Below are positions 25,698 to 35,182 of a stretch of DNA of 64,000 bases, piece by piece (within the stretch, counting starts at the first letter, position 1; each line of letters opens with the position of its first letter). The DNA comes from Pseudomonadota bacterium (GTDB lineage Bacteria > Pseudomonadota > Alphaproteobacteria > Acetobacterales > Acetobacteraceae). The notes beneath the pieces are model-generated. The model ran no database searches, was not told where the DNA came from, and saw nothing but the letters and a program-made list of their open reading frames with translations. Made by a program: the position numbers and the translations under genes. The stretch is from NCBI GenBank assembly GCA_021805565.1, contig JAJZFA010000015.1:1-64000 (forward strand). The letters are read 5' to 3'.

Positions 25698-27602
25698 ATG
25701 ATGCTGCCAGGGGAGACCGCCGTGCTCGACGACGTACAGATGACGGGACGCTATCAGGTACGAGTTGACCGGTCCCGCGACGCGCTGTTGACCGATTTCG
25801 GTCGAGCCACCCTGACCGACCGGTATCTGATGCCGGGCGAGGATTTCCAGGATTTGTTCGCGCGTGTCGCGTCCCAGTACGGCGATAACCACGCCCATGC
25901 GCAGCGCCTGTACGACTACATGAGCAAGCTTTGGTTCATGCCGTCCACACCCATCCTGTCCAATGGCGGCACCACGCGCGGATTGCCGATCTCCTGCTTT
26001 CTGAACGAAGCGACCGACAGCCTGGACGGCATTCTGGGGCTTTGGAACGAAAACGTCTGGCTGGCGTCCAAGGGCGGCGGCATCGGATCGTACTGGGGCA
26101 ATCTGCGCTCGATCGGCGAGAAAGTCGGCGCGGTCGGCAAGACCTCGGGCGTGATTCCGTTCATCCGCGTCATGGACAGCCTGACGCTGGCGATTTCCCA
26201 AGGCTCGCTGCGGCGCGGGTCGGCGGCGGTGTATCTGCCGGTCTGGCACCCCGAAATCGAAGAATTCATCGAAATCCGCCGCCCCACCGGCGGCGATCCG
26301 AACCGCAAGGCGCTGAACCTGCACCACGGCATCCAAATTCCGGACGCCTTCATGCGCGCGGTCGAAAACGACGAAACCTGGTCGCTGCTGTCGCCCAAGG
26401 ACAAATCGGTGGTGCGGACGATTTCCGCCCGGGCCCTGTGGGTCCGTATCCTGACCGCCCGGATCGAAACCGGGGAGCCGTACCTGGTGTTTTCCGATCA
26501 TGTTAACAACGCCCGGCCCGAACACCACAAGCTGGCCGGGCTGGAAGTCAAAACGTCCAACCTGTGCAGCGAGATCACGCTGCCGACCGGGGAAGACCAT
26601 CACGGCAATCATCGTACCGCGGTGTGCTGCCTGTGCAGCCTGAACCTGGAGAACTGGGCGGAGTGGGAAGACCATCCGACCTTTATCGAGGACATCATGC
26701 GCTTCCTCGATAACGTGATGCAGGATTTCATCGATCGCGCGCCGCCCGGCATGGAGAAGGCGAAATACGCCGCGATGCGGGAACGATCAGTCGGGCTTGG
26801 CGTGATGGGGTTCCATTCCTTCCTTCAGGCGTTGAACGTGCCATGGGAAAGCGTGGTCGCGAAGGTTTGGAACAAGAAAATCTTCCGGCATATCCGGTTG
26901 CACGCAGACGCGGCGTCGGAAAAGCTGGCCGATGAGCGGGGCGCCTGCCCCGATGCGCTGGAATATGGCGTCCACGAGCGGTTCAGCCACAAACTGTCGA
27001 TCGCGCCGACGGCTTCGATCTCCATTATTGCCGGCAATTCCTCGCCGGGGATCGAGCCGATCGCAGCGAACGTGTTCCTGCAAAAGACGCTGTCGGGCAG
27101 TTTCTCGGTTCGCAACCGGCATCTGCAAAAGCTGCTGGCGGAGAAGGGTTTCGATAACGACGATGTCTGGTCGTCGATCACCACGACCAAGGGCAGCGTG
27201 CAGCATCTGGATTTCCTAAACGAGCAAGAAAAGGCGGTGTACAAGACCGCGTTCGAACTGGATCAGCGCTGGATCGTGGAGCACGCGGCGGATCGCGCGC
27301 CGTTTATTTGTCAAAGCCAGTCGGTGAATGTGTTCCTGCCGGCGAATGTACATAAGCGCGATCTGCATCAGATTCACTTCATGGCATGGAAGAAGGGCGT
27401 GAAGTCCTTGTATTACTGCCGCAGCCTGTCGATCGCCCGGGCGGATACTGTCAGCGACCGCGGTGTCGCGCCGGCCGCGTTCACCGGGACGATGCTGGGC
27501 GCGACACTGCCGGCCAACGACGAACAGCAGGCGCGGCTACCGCTGGTGGCGGCCGGTTCGGGGAACGCGGCGGATTATGAGGAGTGTCTCGCCTGCCAGT
27601 GA
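25698..27602 (+). CDS. nrdA: Ribonucleoside-diphosphate reductase alpha subunit
   Basis: About 634 residues from the ATG at 25698 (a GTG at 25722, six bases after GGGGAG, is a good alternative). It reduces ribonucleotides to deoxyribonucleotides. Conserved features: STPILSNGGTTRGLPISCFL with the first redox Cys, KTSNLCSEITLP with the catalytic N-x-C-x-E, a second redox Cys within CCLCSLNLE, and KSLYYCRSLSIARAD. The C-terminal EECLACQ supplies the mobile C-x2-C pair that is re-reduced by thioredoxin/glutaredoxin. There is no N-terminal ATP-cone, so overall allosteric inhibition by dATP is probably absent. The beta subunit gene is not in the window. Confidence 0.93.
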   Translation: MMLPGETAVLDDVQMTGRYQVRVDRSRDALLTDFGRATLTDRYLMPGEDFQDLFARVASQYGDNHAHAQRLYDYMSKLWFMPSTPILSNGGTTRGLPISCFLNEATDSLDGILGLWNENVWLASKGGGIGSYWGNLRSIGEKVGAVGKTSGVIPFIRVMDSLTLAISQGSLRRGSAAVYLPVWHPEIEEFIEIRRPTGGDPNRKALNLHHGIQIPDAFMRAVENDETWSLLSPKDKSVVRTISARALWVRILTARIETGEPYLVFSDHVNNARPEHHKLAGLEVKTSNLCSEITLPTGEDHHGNHRTAVCCLCSLNLENWAEWEDHPTFIEDIMRFLDNVMQDFIDRAPPGMEKAKYAAMRERSVGLGVMGFHSFLQALNVPWESVVAKVWNKKIFRHIRLHADAASEKLADERGACPDALEYGVHERFSHKLSIAPTASISIIAGNSSPGIEPIAANVFLQKTLSGSFSVRNRHLQKLLAEKGFDNDDVWSSITTTKGSVQHLDFLNEQEKAVYKTAFELDQRWIVEHAADRAPFICQSQSVNVFLPANVHKRDLHQIHFMAWKKGVKSLYYCRSLSIARADTVSDRGVAPAAFTGTMLGATLPANDEQQARLPLVAAGSGNAADYEECLACQ

Positions 27603-27719
27603 CGGCCGGCGCCTGTCGATACCCAGGTAAGGCCGGCGCCAGACCCGGCCCCGCCGGTTGCGTTTCCCGCCGGTGCCGTCACACTGGCCGGAACATCGCC
27701 GCGACAAGGGGAGACAGGC

Positions 27720-28784
27720 ATGGGTTACAAAATCGCCATTATGGGCACCGGGGCCGTCGGCGCCTATGCCGGGGCGCATATGGCGCGCGCGGGCGAAGAC
27801 GTGACATTCATCGATCCATGGCCCGAAAATGTGGAGACAATGAAGGGCCGCGGCATCAAGGTTTCCCACATCCGCGACGTGCCGGAATGGTCCACCGCGG
27901 TGCGCGCGCTGCATCTGACTGAATTGCAGCACGCAGCGAAAGAAAAGCCGTTCGATATCGCCTTCGTATGCATGAAGTCCTACGATACCGAATGGGCGAC
28001 CGTCATGATCGCGCAATACCTGGCACCGGCCGGCTTTGTCGTTTCGTTGCAAAACTGCATGAACGAGGAAACCATCGCCGGTGTGGTCGGGTGGGGCAAG
28101 GTGGTCGGCTGCATCGCCAGTTCCATCACCGTCGATCTGTGCGAGGCCGGCCATGTCAGGCGCGCGGCCGGTAAAAGCGGCGATAAACACACCGTCTTCA
28201 GAACGGGCGAGGTACACGGCCGGATCACCGAGCGGGTACTGGAAGTCCAGCGGCTGGTGGCGCTGACCGATTCGGCGCTGGCGACATCCAACCTTTGGGG
28301 CGAACGCTGGTCGAAGCTGGTGACCAACGCGATGGCGAACGGCCTGTCCGCCTGCACCGGCCTGGTCAGCAAGGATATTCTGCGCAACGACGCCCTGCGC
28401 CGGTTCGGCGTGCGCGTTGGCAGTGAGGCTATCCGCACCGGCCAGGCGCTGGGCTACGAACTGGAAGACATCCACCATATCGATCCCGACCTGATCGCCA
28501 AGGCCGGCGAAGGCGATCCGGCGGCGATCCGGTCTTACGACCAACACCGGCTCGATGAGGTCGCCAAGGCGGGCGGCGGCGAACACCGGCCGTCGATGGG
28601 TCAGGACATGATGAAGGGGCGGCGAACCGAAATCGACTTCATCAATGGTTTCATTGTCCGCAAAGCAGCCGAAATCGGCTTGGCGGCCCCGGCGAACGCG
28701 GCGCTGACCGATATCGTCAGGCGGGTGGAAAAAGGCGAACTACAGCCCGATCCGAAGCATTTGCTCGATTTGCGATTGAATTAA
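27720..28784 (+). CDS. Ketopantoate reductase-like oxidoreductase (2-dehydropantoate 2-reductase family)
   Basis: A 354-residue NADP-dependent dehydrogenase of the ApbA/PanE family. The N-terminal Rossmann fingerprint GTGAVGAYAG (9-18) is intact, followed by KSYDTEWAT and SLQNCMNEE typical of the first domain. The C-terminal domain carries WSKLVTNAMANGLSA, with the conserved Lys-x-x-x-Asn, and SMGQDMMKGRRTEIDFINGFIV. It is longer than PanE of E. coli (303 residues) and belongs to a group of paralogues whose substrates are often not ketopantoate. GGGGAGACAGGC precedes the ATG. It stands between nrdA and aceA without obvious pathway partners. Confidence 0.85.
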   Translation: MGYKIAIMGTGAVGAYAGAHMARAGEDVTFIDPWPENVETMKGRGIKVSHIRDVPEWSTAVRALHLTELQHAAKEKPFDIAFVCMKSYDTEWATVMIAQYLAPAGFVVSLQNCMNEETIAGVVGWGKVVGCIASSITVDLCEAGHVRRAAGKSGDKHTVFRTGEVHGRITERVLEVQRLVALTDSALATSNLWGERWSKLVTNAMANGLSACTGLVSKDILRNDALRRFGVRVGSEAIRTGQALGYELEDIHHIDPDLIAKAGEGDPAAIRSYDQHRLDEVAKAGGGEHRPSMGQDMMKGRRTEIDFINGFIVRKAAEIGLAAPANAALTDIVRRVEKGELQPDPKHLLDLRLN

Positions 28785-28809
28785 CCGCCGGGAGCCGGTC
28801 TGCCACCGG

Positions 28810-28847
28810 CTTTACAGTATTTACGATTTGTAAAGCCGAACCGTAAA
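28810..28847. promoter_or_regulatory. TTTAC/GTAAA inverted repeat cluster upstream of isocitrate lyase
   Basis: CTTTAC (28810-28815), TTTAC (28820-28824), GTAAAG (28830-28835) and GTAAA (28843-28847) form overlapping inverted repeats 105-140 bases before aceA. A TTGACA lies at 28852-28857. The arrangement looks like an operator for a regulator of the glyoxylate shunt, for example an acetate/short-chain-fatty-acid-responsive factor. The regulator itself is not in the window. Confidence 0.45.
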
Positions 28848-28951
28848 TCGGTTGACAGTTTTCGGCTTCCCCTGGCGCTTTGCCGCGTGACTTCGCGGGT
28901 GCGGAAACCTAAGTCCGCCTTCCGACTATCACCGCGAAGGTTAGAACGACG

Positions 28952-30610
28952 ATGAACACCGTGAACTACGCCCCCGACGGATTGGCTGGCGGCCTTTCCA
29001 CGCTGGCCGCCGGACAATCCGGATACCGCGATCACACCGCGAGCATTGCCCAGTTGATCGGGTCCAAGCAAGGCACCTGGGACGGCATCGATCCCGAGTC
29101 GGTGGCCCGCATGCGGCTTCAAAATCGTTTCAAGACCGGCCTCGATATCGCTCGGTACACGGCCGCTATCATGCGCGCCGATATGGCGGCCTACGACGAG
29201 GACGCCACGAAATACACCCAGTCGCTTGGCGCGTGGCACGGTTTTGTCGCCCAGCAGCAGATGATCGCGGTCAAGAAGCATTTCGGCACCACGAAAGGCC
29301 GTTACATCTATCTGTCCGGCTGGATGGTGGCCGCGCTGCGTTCAGAATTCGGTCCGCTACCGGATCAGTCTATGCACGAAAAGACCTCGGTTCCGGCACT
29401 GATCCAAGAGATCTACACGTTCTTGCGGCAGGCCGACGCACGGGAACTCGGCGGCCTGTTTCGCGAAATAGACGCCGCCCGCAAGGCAGGCGATGCAACG
29501 CTTGAAGCCCGGTTGCTCGATCGCGCCGAAAATTATGAGACGCACGTCGTACCCATTATCGCCGACATCGATGCCGGGTTCGGGAACGCTGAAGCGACCT
29601 ATTTGCTCGCCAAAAAGATGATCGAGGCGGGGGCGTGCGGGCTGCAGATCGAAAATCAGGTATCCGACGAAAAGCAGTGCGGCCACCAGGACGGCAAGGT
29701 AACTGTTCCGCATGAGGATTTCCTGGCGAAGGTGCGGGCGATCCGGTACGCGTTTCTGGAACTGGGCGTCGAAGACGGTATCATCGTCACCCGCACCGAT
29801 TCGCTGGGTGCGGGCCTGACCAAGCAGATCGCCGTCAGCCATAAGCCGGGCGATCTTGGCGATCAGTACAATGCGTTTCTCGATTGCGAGGAAGTGACGG
29901 CGGATTCGATCCGCAACGGAGACGTTATTATCAACCGCGATGGCAAGCTGATGCGCCCGAAGCGGCTGGCGAGCAATTTGTTTCAATTCCGAGCGGGAAC
30001 GGGTGCGGATCGTTGCGTGCTGGATGGAATTACGTCGTTGCAAAATGGCGCAGACCTGCTCTGGATCGAAACGGAAAAGCCGCATATCGATCAGATCGCC
30101 GGCATGATGGACCGGATTCGCGCGGTCATTCCGAATGCGAAGCTGGCGTATAACAACTCGCCGTCGTTCAACTGGACGCTGAATTTCCGCCAGCAGGTGT
30201 TCGATGCGTGGTCCTCGGCGGGGCAGGATGTTTCGGGCTATGACCGAACGAAGCTGATGAGCGTGGATTACGATGCCACCGCCCTGGCAGCCGAGGCGGA
30301 TGAGCGTATCCGTACGTTCCAGGCCGACGCGGCGAAGCGGGCGGGTATTTTCCACCATTTGATTACGCTGCCGACCTATCACACCGAGGCGCTGTCGGCC
30401 GATAATCTGTCGAGGGAGTATTTCGGAACGCAGGGCATGCTGGGTTACGTGCTGAACGTCCAGCGGCAGGAAATCCGCCAGGGGATCGCGTGCGTGCGGC
30501 ACCAGAACATGGCGGGTTCGGACATCGGCGACGATCACAAGGAGTATTTCGCCGGCGAGGCCGCACTCAAGGCGGGCGGCGCGCACAACACAATGGGTCA
30601 GTTCGGCTGA
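28952..30610 (+). CDS. aceA: Isocitrate lyase
   Basis: A 552-residue isocitrate lyase, cleaving isocitrate to succinate and glyoxylate, the first step of the glyoxylate shunt needed for growth on acetate, fatty acids or stored polyester. The catalytic loop motif appears as DEKQCGH with Cys243 as the active-site residue; ADIDAGFGNAEATYLL and LQIENQ line the metal/substrate pocket, and NNSPSFNW is the conserved C-terminal segment. The length fits the longer (about 530-550 residue) subfamily of many alpha- and gammaproteobacteria rather than the 430-residue E. coli type. Malate synthase is not adjacent. A strong intrinsic terminator follows. Confidence 0.97.
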   Translation: MNTVNYAPDGLAGGLSTLAAGQSGYRDHTASIAQLIGSKQGTWDGIDPESVARMRLQNRFKTGLDIARYTAAIMRADMAAYDEDATKYTQSLGAWHGFVAQQQMIAVKKHFGTTKGRYIYLSGWMVAALRSEFGPLPDQSMHEKTSVPALIQEIYTFLRQADARELGGLFREIDAARKAGDATLEARLLDRAENYETHVVPIIADIDAGFGNAEATYLLAKKMIEAGACGLQIENQVSDEKQCGHQDGKVTVPHEDFLAKVRAIRYAFLELGVEDGIIVTRTDSLGAGLTKQIAVSHKPGDLGDQYNAFLDCEEVTADSIRNGDVIINRDGKLMRPKRLASNLFQFRAGTGADRCVLDGITSLQNGADLLWIETEKPHIDQIAGMMDRIRAVIPNAKLAYNNSPSFNWTLNFRQQVFDAWSSAGQDVSGYDRTKLMSVDYDATALAAEADERIRTFQADAAKRAGIFHHLITLPTYHTEALSADNLSREYFGTQGMLGYVLNVQRQEIRQGIACVRHQNMAGSDIGDDHKEYFAGEAALKAGGAHNTMGQFG

Positions 30611-30635
30611 TCGCTCGTCCCTGGACAGAACGGCG

Positions 30636-30669
30636 CGGCCCGAGCCACAGGCTCGGGCCGTTTCGTTTT
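30636..30669 (+). terminator. Rho-independent terminator after aceA
   Basis: An 11-bp perfect stem (CGGCCCGAGCC / GGCTCGGGCCG) with a 3-base ACA loop is followed by TTTCGTTTT. It lies 26 bases after the aceA stop and is the clearest intrinsic terminator in the window. Confidence 0.9.
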
Positions 30670-30878
30670 CCGGTGGAGACGGCACACCGGCCGGACAGAT
30701 GGCTTAACGTCCGGCTATTCTGTCAGACGGTATTTCCGTCACGGCCGTCAAATCCAGTCCTGCGGTAAGACAAGCACCGATCCAGGTGCATCGGCTGCCT
30801 CGCCACCGAATCGGCAAAGGGCAATTGGCGCCCCGCGATAGTGAGCACGAGTTGGAAATAGCGGGCCGGATGGGTAGG

Positions 30879-30916
30879 CCAGACTGCCGTCGGAGCAAAA
30901 TCCGAGGGCGGTCTGG
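30879..30916 (-). terminator. Hairpin downstream of the porin gene
   Basis: CCAGACTGCCGTCGGA (30879-30894) pairs with TCCGAGGGCGGTCTGG (30901-30916) at 14 of 16 positions around a GCAAAA loop. It lies 22 bases past the minus-strand porin stop. No T-run follows, so termination may be Rho-assisted or the hairpin may stabilise the 3' end. Confidence 0.5.
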
Positions 30917-30937
30917 CTTCCCGCCGAGTCACGCTTG

Positions 30938-32698
30938 TTACTGGAACGGCAAATACCGAACGCTGAACAGGAACATATTTTCGTTGGTGGACGGCGACAG
31001 CACGCTGCCCTTGGTGGCTCCGACGCCCTGGAAGATGCTGCGATCAATATACTCGTATTGCGCGCCGACCTGCATCGTCCCGTAATTCGACCGGATGACG
31101 CGCCACCACGCACCAACCGTTCCTTCCACCAGCGAGGACGTCGCCGCGTTACAACCCAGGGGACTCAGTTCGGTCTGACAGCCGGCCAAACCGACGTTCG
31201 GGCTGCCATACCCGGCCGTGCTGCCGGGATACGATTTCTGCGCCGCGCCTTCCGCACCGCCGTACCCGTAGAGATCGAGCTGGGGCACCGGATGAGCGAC
31301 CAGCCCGCCCATCACCGAATATTCCGCTAACGGCTCGATCTTGCCGCCGGGCGAGAAGGTCGCGTCGGCCAACTGACCGGACCCATAACGGCCGACGCCT
31401 TGCCCGACCAGCCCGCTGACCTGGAATTCAAGCTGCCTCGGCACCAGCGGCAGGATCATGCCGGCACCGATGCCTTCGCCTGTGGTCTGATAGCCTTTGC
31501 CGGTTCCGTTGGCGGCATAAGATACCCGGCCGCCCAGGAAGCGCAGCAAGCCATACACTTCGTAGTGGCCCCAGCCCGGATCGGCGGCCAGCTTGGCGAT
31601 GATATCGGGCGCGTAATTGTCGCTGTACGCCTGAATGGAGTTTACGTTTGGTCCGCCGCACTGGGTGTATTGCAGCGTTCCGCCGCCACCCGTGCCGGCG
31701 GCGGCACCGGTCAGGCAGTTCGGCCCGGCCGCGCTGCCGAACGTCGTTTGCGGCGATTCAAGCGAAAGACCGGCCCAGATTTTGTGATCGTCGAAGTCCT
31801 TGTCGATTCGAATCTGTGCCTGACGCGCCCAGTCGAAACCCACGACGTATTGTGCGTCTATGGTCAGCGGCACGTTTTCCTGTCGGGGCACAAGTCCCGT
31901 GCGATACATGGTTGCAAGGCTCCATGCCTGACCAGCCAGGAAGTGCAGCCCCATGTCGGTGTTATCGTAGTTACCCCAGAACTGCCGCATCCGCAGCGTA
32001 TAGCTGTTGCTTTCGTTCGAGTTCGACGACGAACCGGCGCTCAGGAAGTCGGTCTCGACATAACCCGTCAGCCGTTGCGCCGGGTCGATCTGCCCCTCGG
32101 TCAGCATCGACAGACGGCTCTGCTGCGCGGTCAGGCGAAATTCCGGAATATGATAGTTCGGACTGTTGGCGAGCGGGATTCCGCCAAAGGTGGAATTGAT
32201 GCCCGCGGCTTCGTTGCGCGACCGGTTGACACCCTCGGCCGCCGCGAACCCACCCAAGGTAACGGTCAGATCGCCGACGCGGAACGCGCCTTGCGGCAAG
32301 GCGCCCATCTGCTGCGCCGCGATCATCGGTTTTACCTCGGGCGGCTGGCCCGCGACCGGCGTGCCGGTCATGCCGCCCGCCTGCGCCTGCATGCCCCCGT
32401 TGGCTTGCGTTGCCAGTCCGGCGGCCGCCGCGGCGGCTGGAATCGCGGCAACCTGAGCAGACGTCGCCGCCGCCTGATCCTGAGCGGCCTTGGCTTGTTG
32501 TTGCGCCGCCTTCAATGCGCGGTCGCGTGCCGCGAGATCGGTTTTCACCTGGCTCAACTGCGCCTGCAGCGCCTTGATTTGCTGTTCGATCGACTGAAGC
32601 TGGGTATCGGATTGTGCCGCCGCGGGCTGTGCCAGAATCAGGCTGCCGATGGCGGTCGTGCAATATAACACGGATTTCAAGACACTATATTTCGGCAT
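30938..32698 (-). CDS. Outer-membrane porin with N-terminal coiled coil
   Basis: About 586 residues from the ATG at 32696-32698, which has GAGGGA upstream. A signal peptide (SVLKSVLYCTTAIGSLILAQPAAAQ, cleaved near residue 29) is followed by a coiled coil (QLQSIEQQIKALQAQLSQVKTDLAARDRALKAAQQQAKAAQDQ, split here only by description) rich in Gln and Ala, then an Ala/Gly-rich spacer. From about residue 140 alternating polar/aromatic beta strands and the terminal FSVRYLPFQ indicate a beta-barrel ending in an aromatic residue, as outer-membrane proteins do. The N-terminal coiled coil is shared with DcaP-like porins and may trimerise or contact peptidoglycan. The solute is unknown; proximity to aceA may hint at organic acids. 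Confidence 0.82.
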   Translation of the reverse strand: MPKYSVLKSVLYCTTAIGSLILAQPAAAQSDTQLQSIEQQIKALQAQLSQVKTDLAARDRALKAAQQQAKAAQDQAAATSAQVAAIPAAAAAAGLATQANGGMQAQAGGMTGTPVAGQPPEVKPMIAAQQMGALPQGAFRVGDLTVTLGGFAAAEGVNRSRNEAAGINSTFGGIPLANSPNYHIPEFRLTAQQSRLSMLTEGQIDPAQRLTGYVETDFLSAGSSSNSNESNSYTLRMRQFWGNYDNTDMGLHFLAGQAWSLATMYRTGLVPRQENVPLTIDAQYVVGFDWARQAQIRIDKDFDDHKIWAGLSLESPQTTFGSAAGPNCLTGAAAGTGGGGTLQYTQCGGPNVNSIQAYSDNYAPDIIAKLAADPGWGHYEVYGLLRFLGGRVSYAANGTGKGYQTTGEGIGAGMILPLVPRQLEFQVSGLVGQGVGRYGSGQLADATFSPGGKIEPLAEYSVMGGLVAHPVPQLDLYGYGGAEGAAQKSYPGSTAGYGSPNVGLAGCQTELSPLGCNAATSSLVEGTVGAWWRVIRSNYGTMQVGAQYEYIDRSIFQGVGATKGSVLSPSTNENMFLFSVRYLPFQ

Positions 32699-32950
32699 CG
32701 ATCCCTCGGATCTGGCAGACATGATTACACAGCGCCGGCTTCACGGGACCGGCACCGATGTCTTTACGGAGGCCGCGAGATCGCTTCGACGGCATTACGA
32801 TGAAATAAAAATGACGGTTTTATTACTGGGCGTTCACGGTCGCCGGCCATCTCCGCCAGGACACGTCCCCCAAGCCGCGATCGCAGTGTCCGGCTGGATC
32901 GTCAAAGGCGCCCAGCGCTAAACGGAACGGACGGGCAGGCGGCGCGTGGT

Positions 32951-33535
32951 TCAGAGCGCGCCCGCGACCTCATGGCCACCGTTCCAGATCATGGTAAGTG
33001 CGACATACAACACGATGGCCAGACCGATCCAAGCGATCCAGCGATGGCGTTCCAGCAGCCGGGCGATCAGGTTGGCCGCCAGGCCCATCAGTCCGACCGA
33101 AAGCACAAGGCCGGCGGTCAGCACCCAGAACCGGTCATGCGCCGCGCCCGCCACGGCCAGAACGTTGTCAAGACTCATGGACACATCGGCCAGCACGATC
33201 TGAACCATGGCCTGGCGCAATGTTTTGCCGCCCGCGCCCGAAGCCGCCGAACGATGCGGGCGGCGCAATTCGCGGACCATTTTCCAGCACACCCATAACA
33301 GCAGCAGCCCGCCCGCAAGCAGCAGGCCGACGATCGCCAGCAATCGCAGTGCCACCGCGCCCATGGCGATGCGGATCGCCGTGGCGCCGCCGATCCCCAG
33401 CAAGATTGCCCGGCGCTTTTGTCGTTCGGGCAATCCGGCGACCGCCAGACCCACCACCACCGCGTTGTCGCCCGCCAGCGCAACGTCGATCATTGCCACC
33501 TGGGCCAGCGTCGCCAGGTCTTGCGTCCAATCCAT
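32951..33535 (-). CDS. TerC/YjbE family integral membrane protein
   Basis: A 194-residue inner-membrane protein with about six helices. Two repeats each carry the family's acidic motif: MIDVALAGDNAVVVGLA (residues 15-31) and VLADVSMSLDNVLAVAG (about 115-131). TerC/YjbE proteins are linked to metal (manganese, calcium) export or metalation of secreted enzymes. No yybP-ykoY riboswitch is seen upstream; only 61 bases separate its start from the divergent purB start. Confidence 0.88.
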   Translation of the reverse strand: MDWTQDLATLAQVAMIDVALAGDNAVVVGLAVAGLPERQKRRAILLGIGGATAIRIAMGAVALRLLAIVGLLLAGGLLLLWVCWKMVRELRRPHRSAASGAGGKTLRQAMVQIVLADVSMSLDNVLAVAGAAHDRFWVLTAGLVLSVGLMGLAANLIARLLERHRWIAWIGLAIVLYVALTMIWNGGHEVAGAL

Positions 33536-33596
33536 GCTTGCCTTCCGGAATACCTCGGTCTAGCTGGCCCTTTCCCCTGCATCGGACAAGGCAGCG

Positions 33597-34928
33597 ATGA
33601 TCCCCCGTTACTCCAGACCCGAAATGGCCGCTATCTGGGCGCCCGAGAACCGGTATCGCATCTGGTTCGAAGTGGAAGCCCTCGCCGCCGAGGGCATGGC
33701 CCGGATCGGTGCGATCCCGGCGGAGGCCGCCCGCACCATCCGCGACAAGGGCGCGCCAAAACTGGCGGCGATGAACGCGGACGATGTCGCCCGGATCGAT
33801 GCGATCGAACGCGAAACCCGCCACGACGTGATCGCCTTCCTGACCTGGCTGGCCGAGGCGATCGGACCCGATGCGCGCTTCGTCCATCAGGGCATGACCA
33901 GTTCGGACGTGCTGGACACGGCGTTTTCGGTGCAACTGACCCAGGCAGCGGATATTTTGCTCGCCGATATCGATGCGGCGATGGCGGCGCTGAAGGCGCG
34001 GGCGATCGAACACAAATACACCCTGACGATCGGCCGCAGCCACGGCATCCACGCCGAACCCACCACATTCGGCCTGAAACTGGCCGGCCATTATGCCGAA
34101 TTCGCCCGCAACCGGGTGCGGCTGGTCGCGGCCCGGGCCGAGGTCGCGGTGGTCGCCATCAGCGGCGCCGTCGGCACCTTCGCCCACCTGGACCCCAGCG
34201 TGGAGGAATACGTCGCCGCGAAACTGGGGATGAGCGCCGAACCGGTGTCCACCCAGATTATCCCGCGCGACCGCCATGCGGCGTTTTTCTGTACGCTGGG
34301 GATTATCGCCGGGGCGATCGAGCGGCTGGCGACCGAAGTGCGGCATTTGCAACGATCCGAGGTGCGCGAAGCGGAGGAGTTTTTCCATCCCGGCCAGAAA
34401 GGGTCGTCGGCGATGCCGCACAAGCGCAACCCGGTGCTGAGCGAGAACCTCTGCGGCCTCGCTCGCATCGTCCGGTCGGCGGCGATGCCGGCGCTGGAAA
34501 ACGTGACGCTGTGGCACGAGCGCGATATCAGCCATTCGTCGGTGGAACGGGCGATCGGACCCGATGCGACAATAACGCTGGATTTCGCGCTGATGCGGCT
34601 TGCCGGGATGATGGAAAACTTGCTGGTCTATCCCGAACGAATGCTGGCCAACCTGGAAAGCCTCGGCGGCGTGGTGCATTCGGGAGAGGTGCTGCTGGCA
34701 CTGACCCGGGCGGGACTGTCACGGGAAGACGCCTACCGGATCGTGCAAAGCTGTGCGATGGCGACATGGACCCAACTCGGTACGCCGCAAGGCCGATCAT
34801 TCCGGGACAATCTGGCGGCCGATCCGGATGTCGCCCGCATGGTCGCGCCGACGGACCTGGACGCAGCGATGGACCCGGCACTGCACCTGCGGTCGGTGGA
34901 CCGGATTTTCGCGCGGGTGTTCGGCTAA
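33597..34928 (+). CDS. purB: Adenylosuccinate lyase
   Basis: A 443-residue member of the fumarase/aspartase superfamily. It catalyses two steps of purine synthesis, splitting fumarate from SAICAR and from adenylosuccinate. The N-terminal start IPRYSRPEMAAIWAPENRYRIWFEVE is typical for the enzyme. The superfamily signature GSSAMPHKRNP (about 269-279) holds the catalytic Ser; TSSDVLDTAFSVQL and THDVIAFLTWL-like segments (RHDVIAFLTWLAE) supply other active-site residues. The neighbours are unrelated, so it is probably expressed alone, from the short divergent region shared with the TerC gene. Confidence 0.96.
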   Translation: MIPRYSRPEMAAIWAPENRYRIWFEVEALAAEGMARIGAIPAEAARTIRDKGAPKLAAMNADDVARIDAIERETRHDVIAFLTWLAEAIGPDARFVHQGMTSSDVLDTAFSVQLTQAADILLADIDAAMAALKARAIEHKYTLTIGRSHGIHAEPTTFGLKLAGHYAEFARNRVRLVAARAEVAVVAISGAVGTFAHLDPSVEEYVAAKLGMSAEPVSTQIIPRDRHAAFFCTLGIIAGAIERLATEVRHLQRSEVREAEEFFHPGQKGSSAMPHKRNPVLSENLCGLARIVRSAAMPALENVTLWHERDISHSSVERAIGPDATITLDFALMRLAGMMENLLVYPERMLANLESLGGVVHSGEVLLALTRAGLSREDAYRIVQSCAMATWTQLGTPQGRSFRDNLAADPDVARMVAPTDLDAAMDPALHLRSVDRIFARVFG

Positions 34929-34941
34929 AGGGAATCTCCAA

Positions 34942-35059
34942 CAGGCTGCTGAAGAACCCCGTAGCTAGAAATGAAAGAATCAGAGGTGGGAGCGTGGAGC
35001 CGAGTTTGGCTCTATATCTGGTATTCTGGCAGTTCGTTTCACCCTTTTTCAGCAGCCTG
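34942..35059. mobile_element. 118-base MITE-like element with IS5-type terminal repeats
   Basis: CAGGCTGCTGAA (34942-34953) and TTCAGCAGCCTG (35048-35059) are perfect 12-bp terminal inverted repeats; beyond them the ends diverge (GAACCC versus AAAGGG). GGCTGCTGAA-type ends are common among IS5-like elements. Flanking CCAA and CTAA could be a slightly decayed 4-base target duplication. The interior is non-coding. It lies 13 bases after purB and about 150 bases from an IS5-type transposase remnant, which may once have mobilised it. Confidence 0.65.
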
Positions 35060-35182
35060 CTAAGAATCGACTGTTCCAGGCCATTGCGGCCTGTGTGAGC
35101 GGCCTCCATGGTTTGAGCAAGGCGGTTCAGCCCTCTCCAAAGGGTTAATGGCACGCTTCGATTGTTCAAACCTGGCATCGGC

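Larger units (their letters stand above)
30611..30937. other. Convergent intergenic region between aceA and the porin gene
   Basis: Besides the aceA terminator and the inverted repeat near 30880-30916, no gene is seen in these about 330 bases. Short frames on both strands lack ribosome binding sites and recognisable similarity. Confidence 0.5.

Noticed and set aside
28781-29281. A 166-codon minus-strand frame at the start of aceA
   Set aside because: It is antisense to the isocitrate lyase N-terminus and to its regulatory region; no ribosome binding site or domain supports it.
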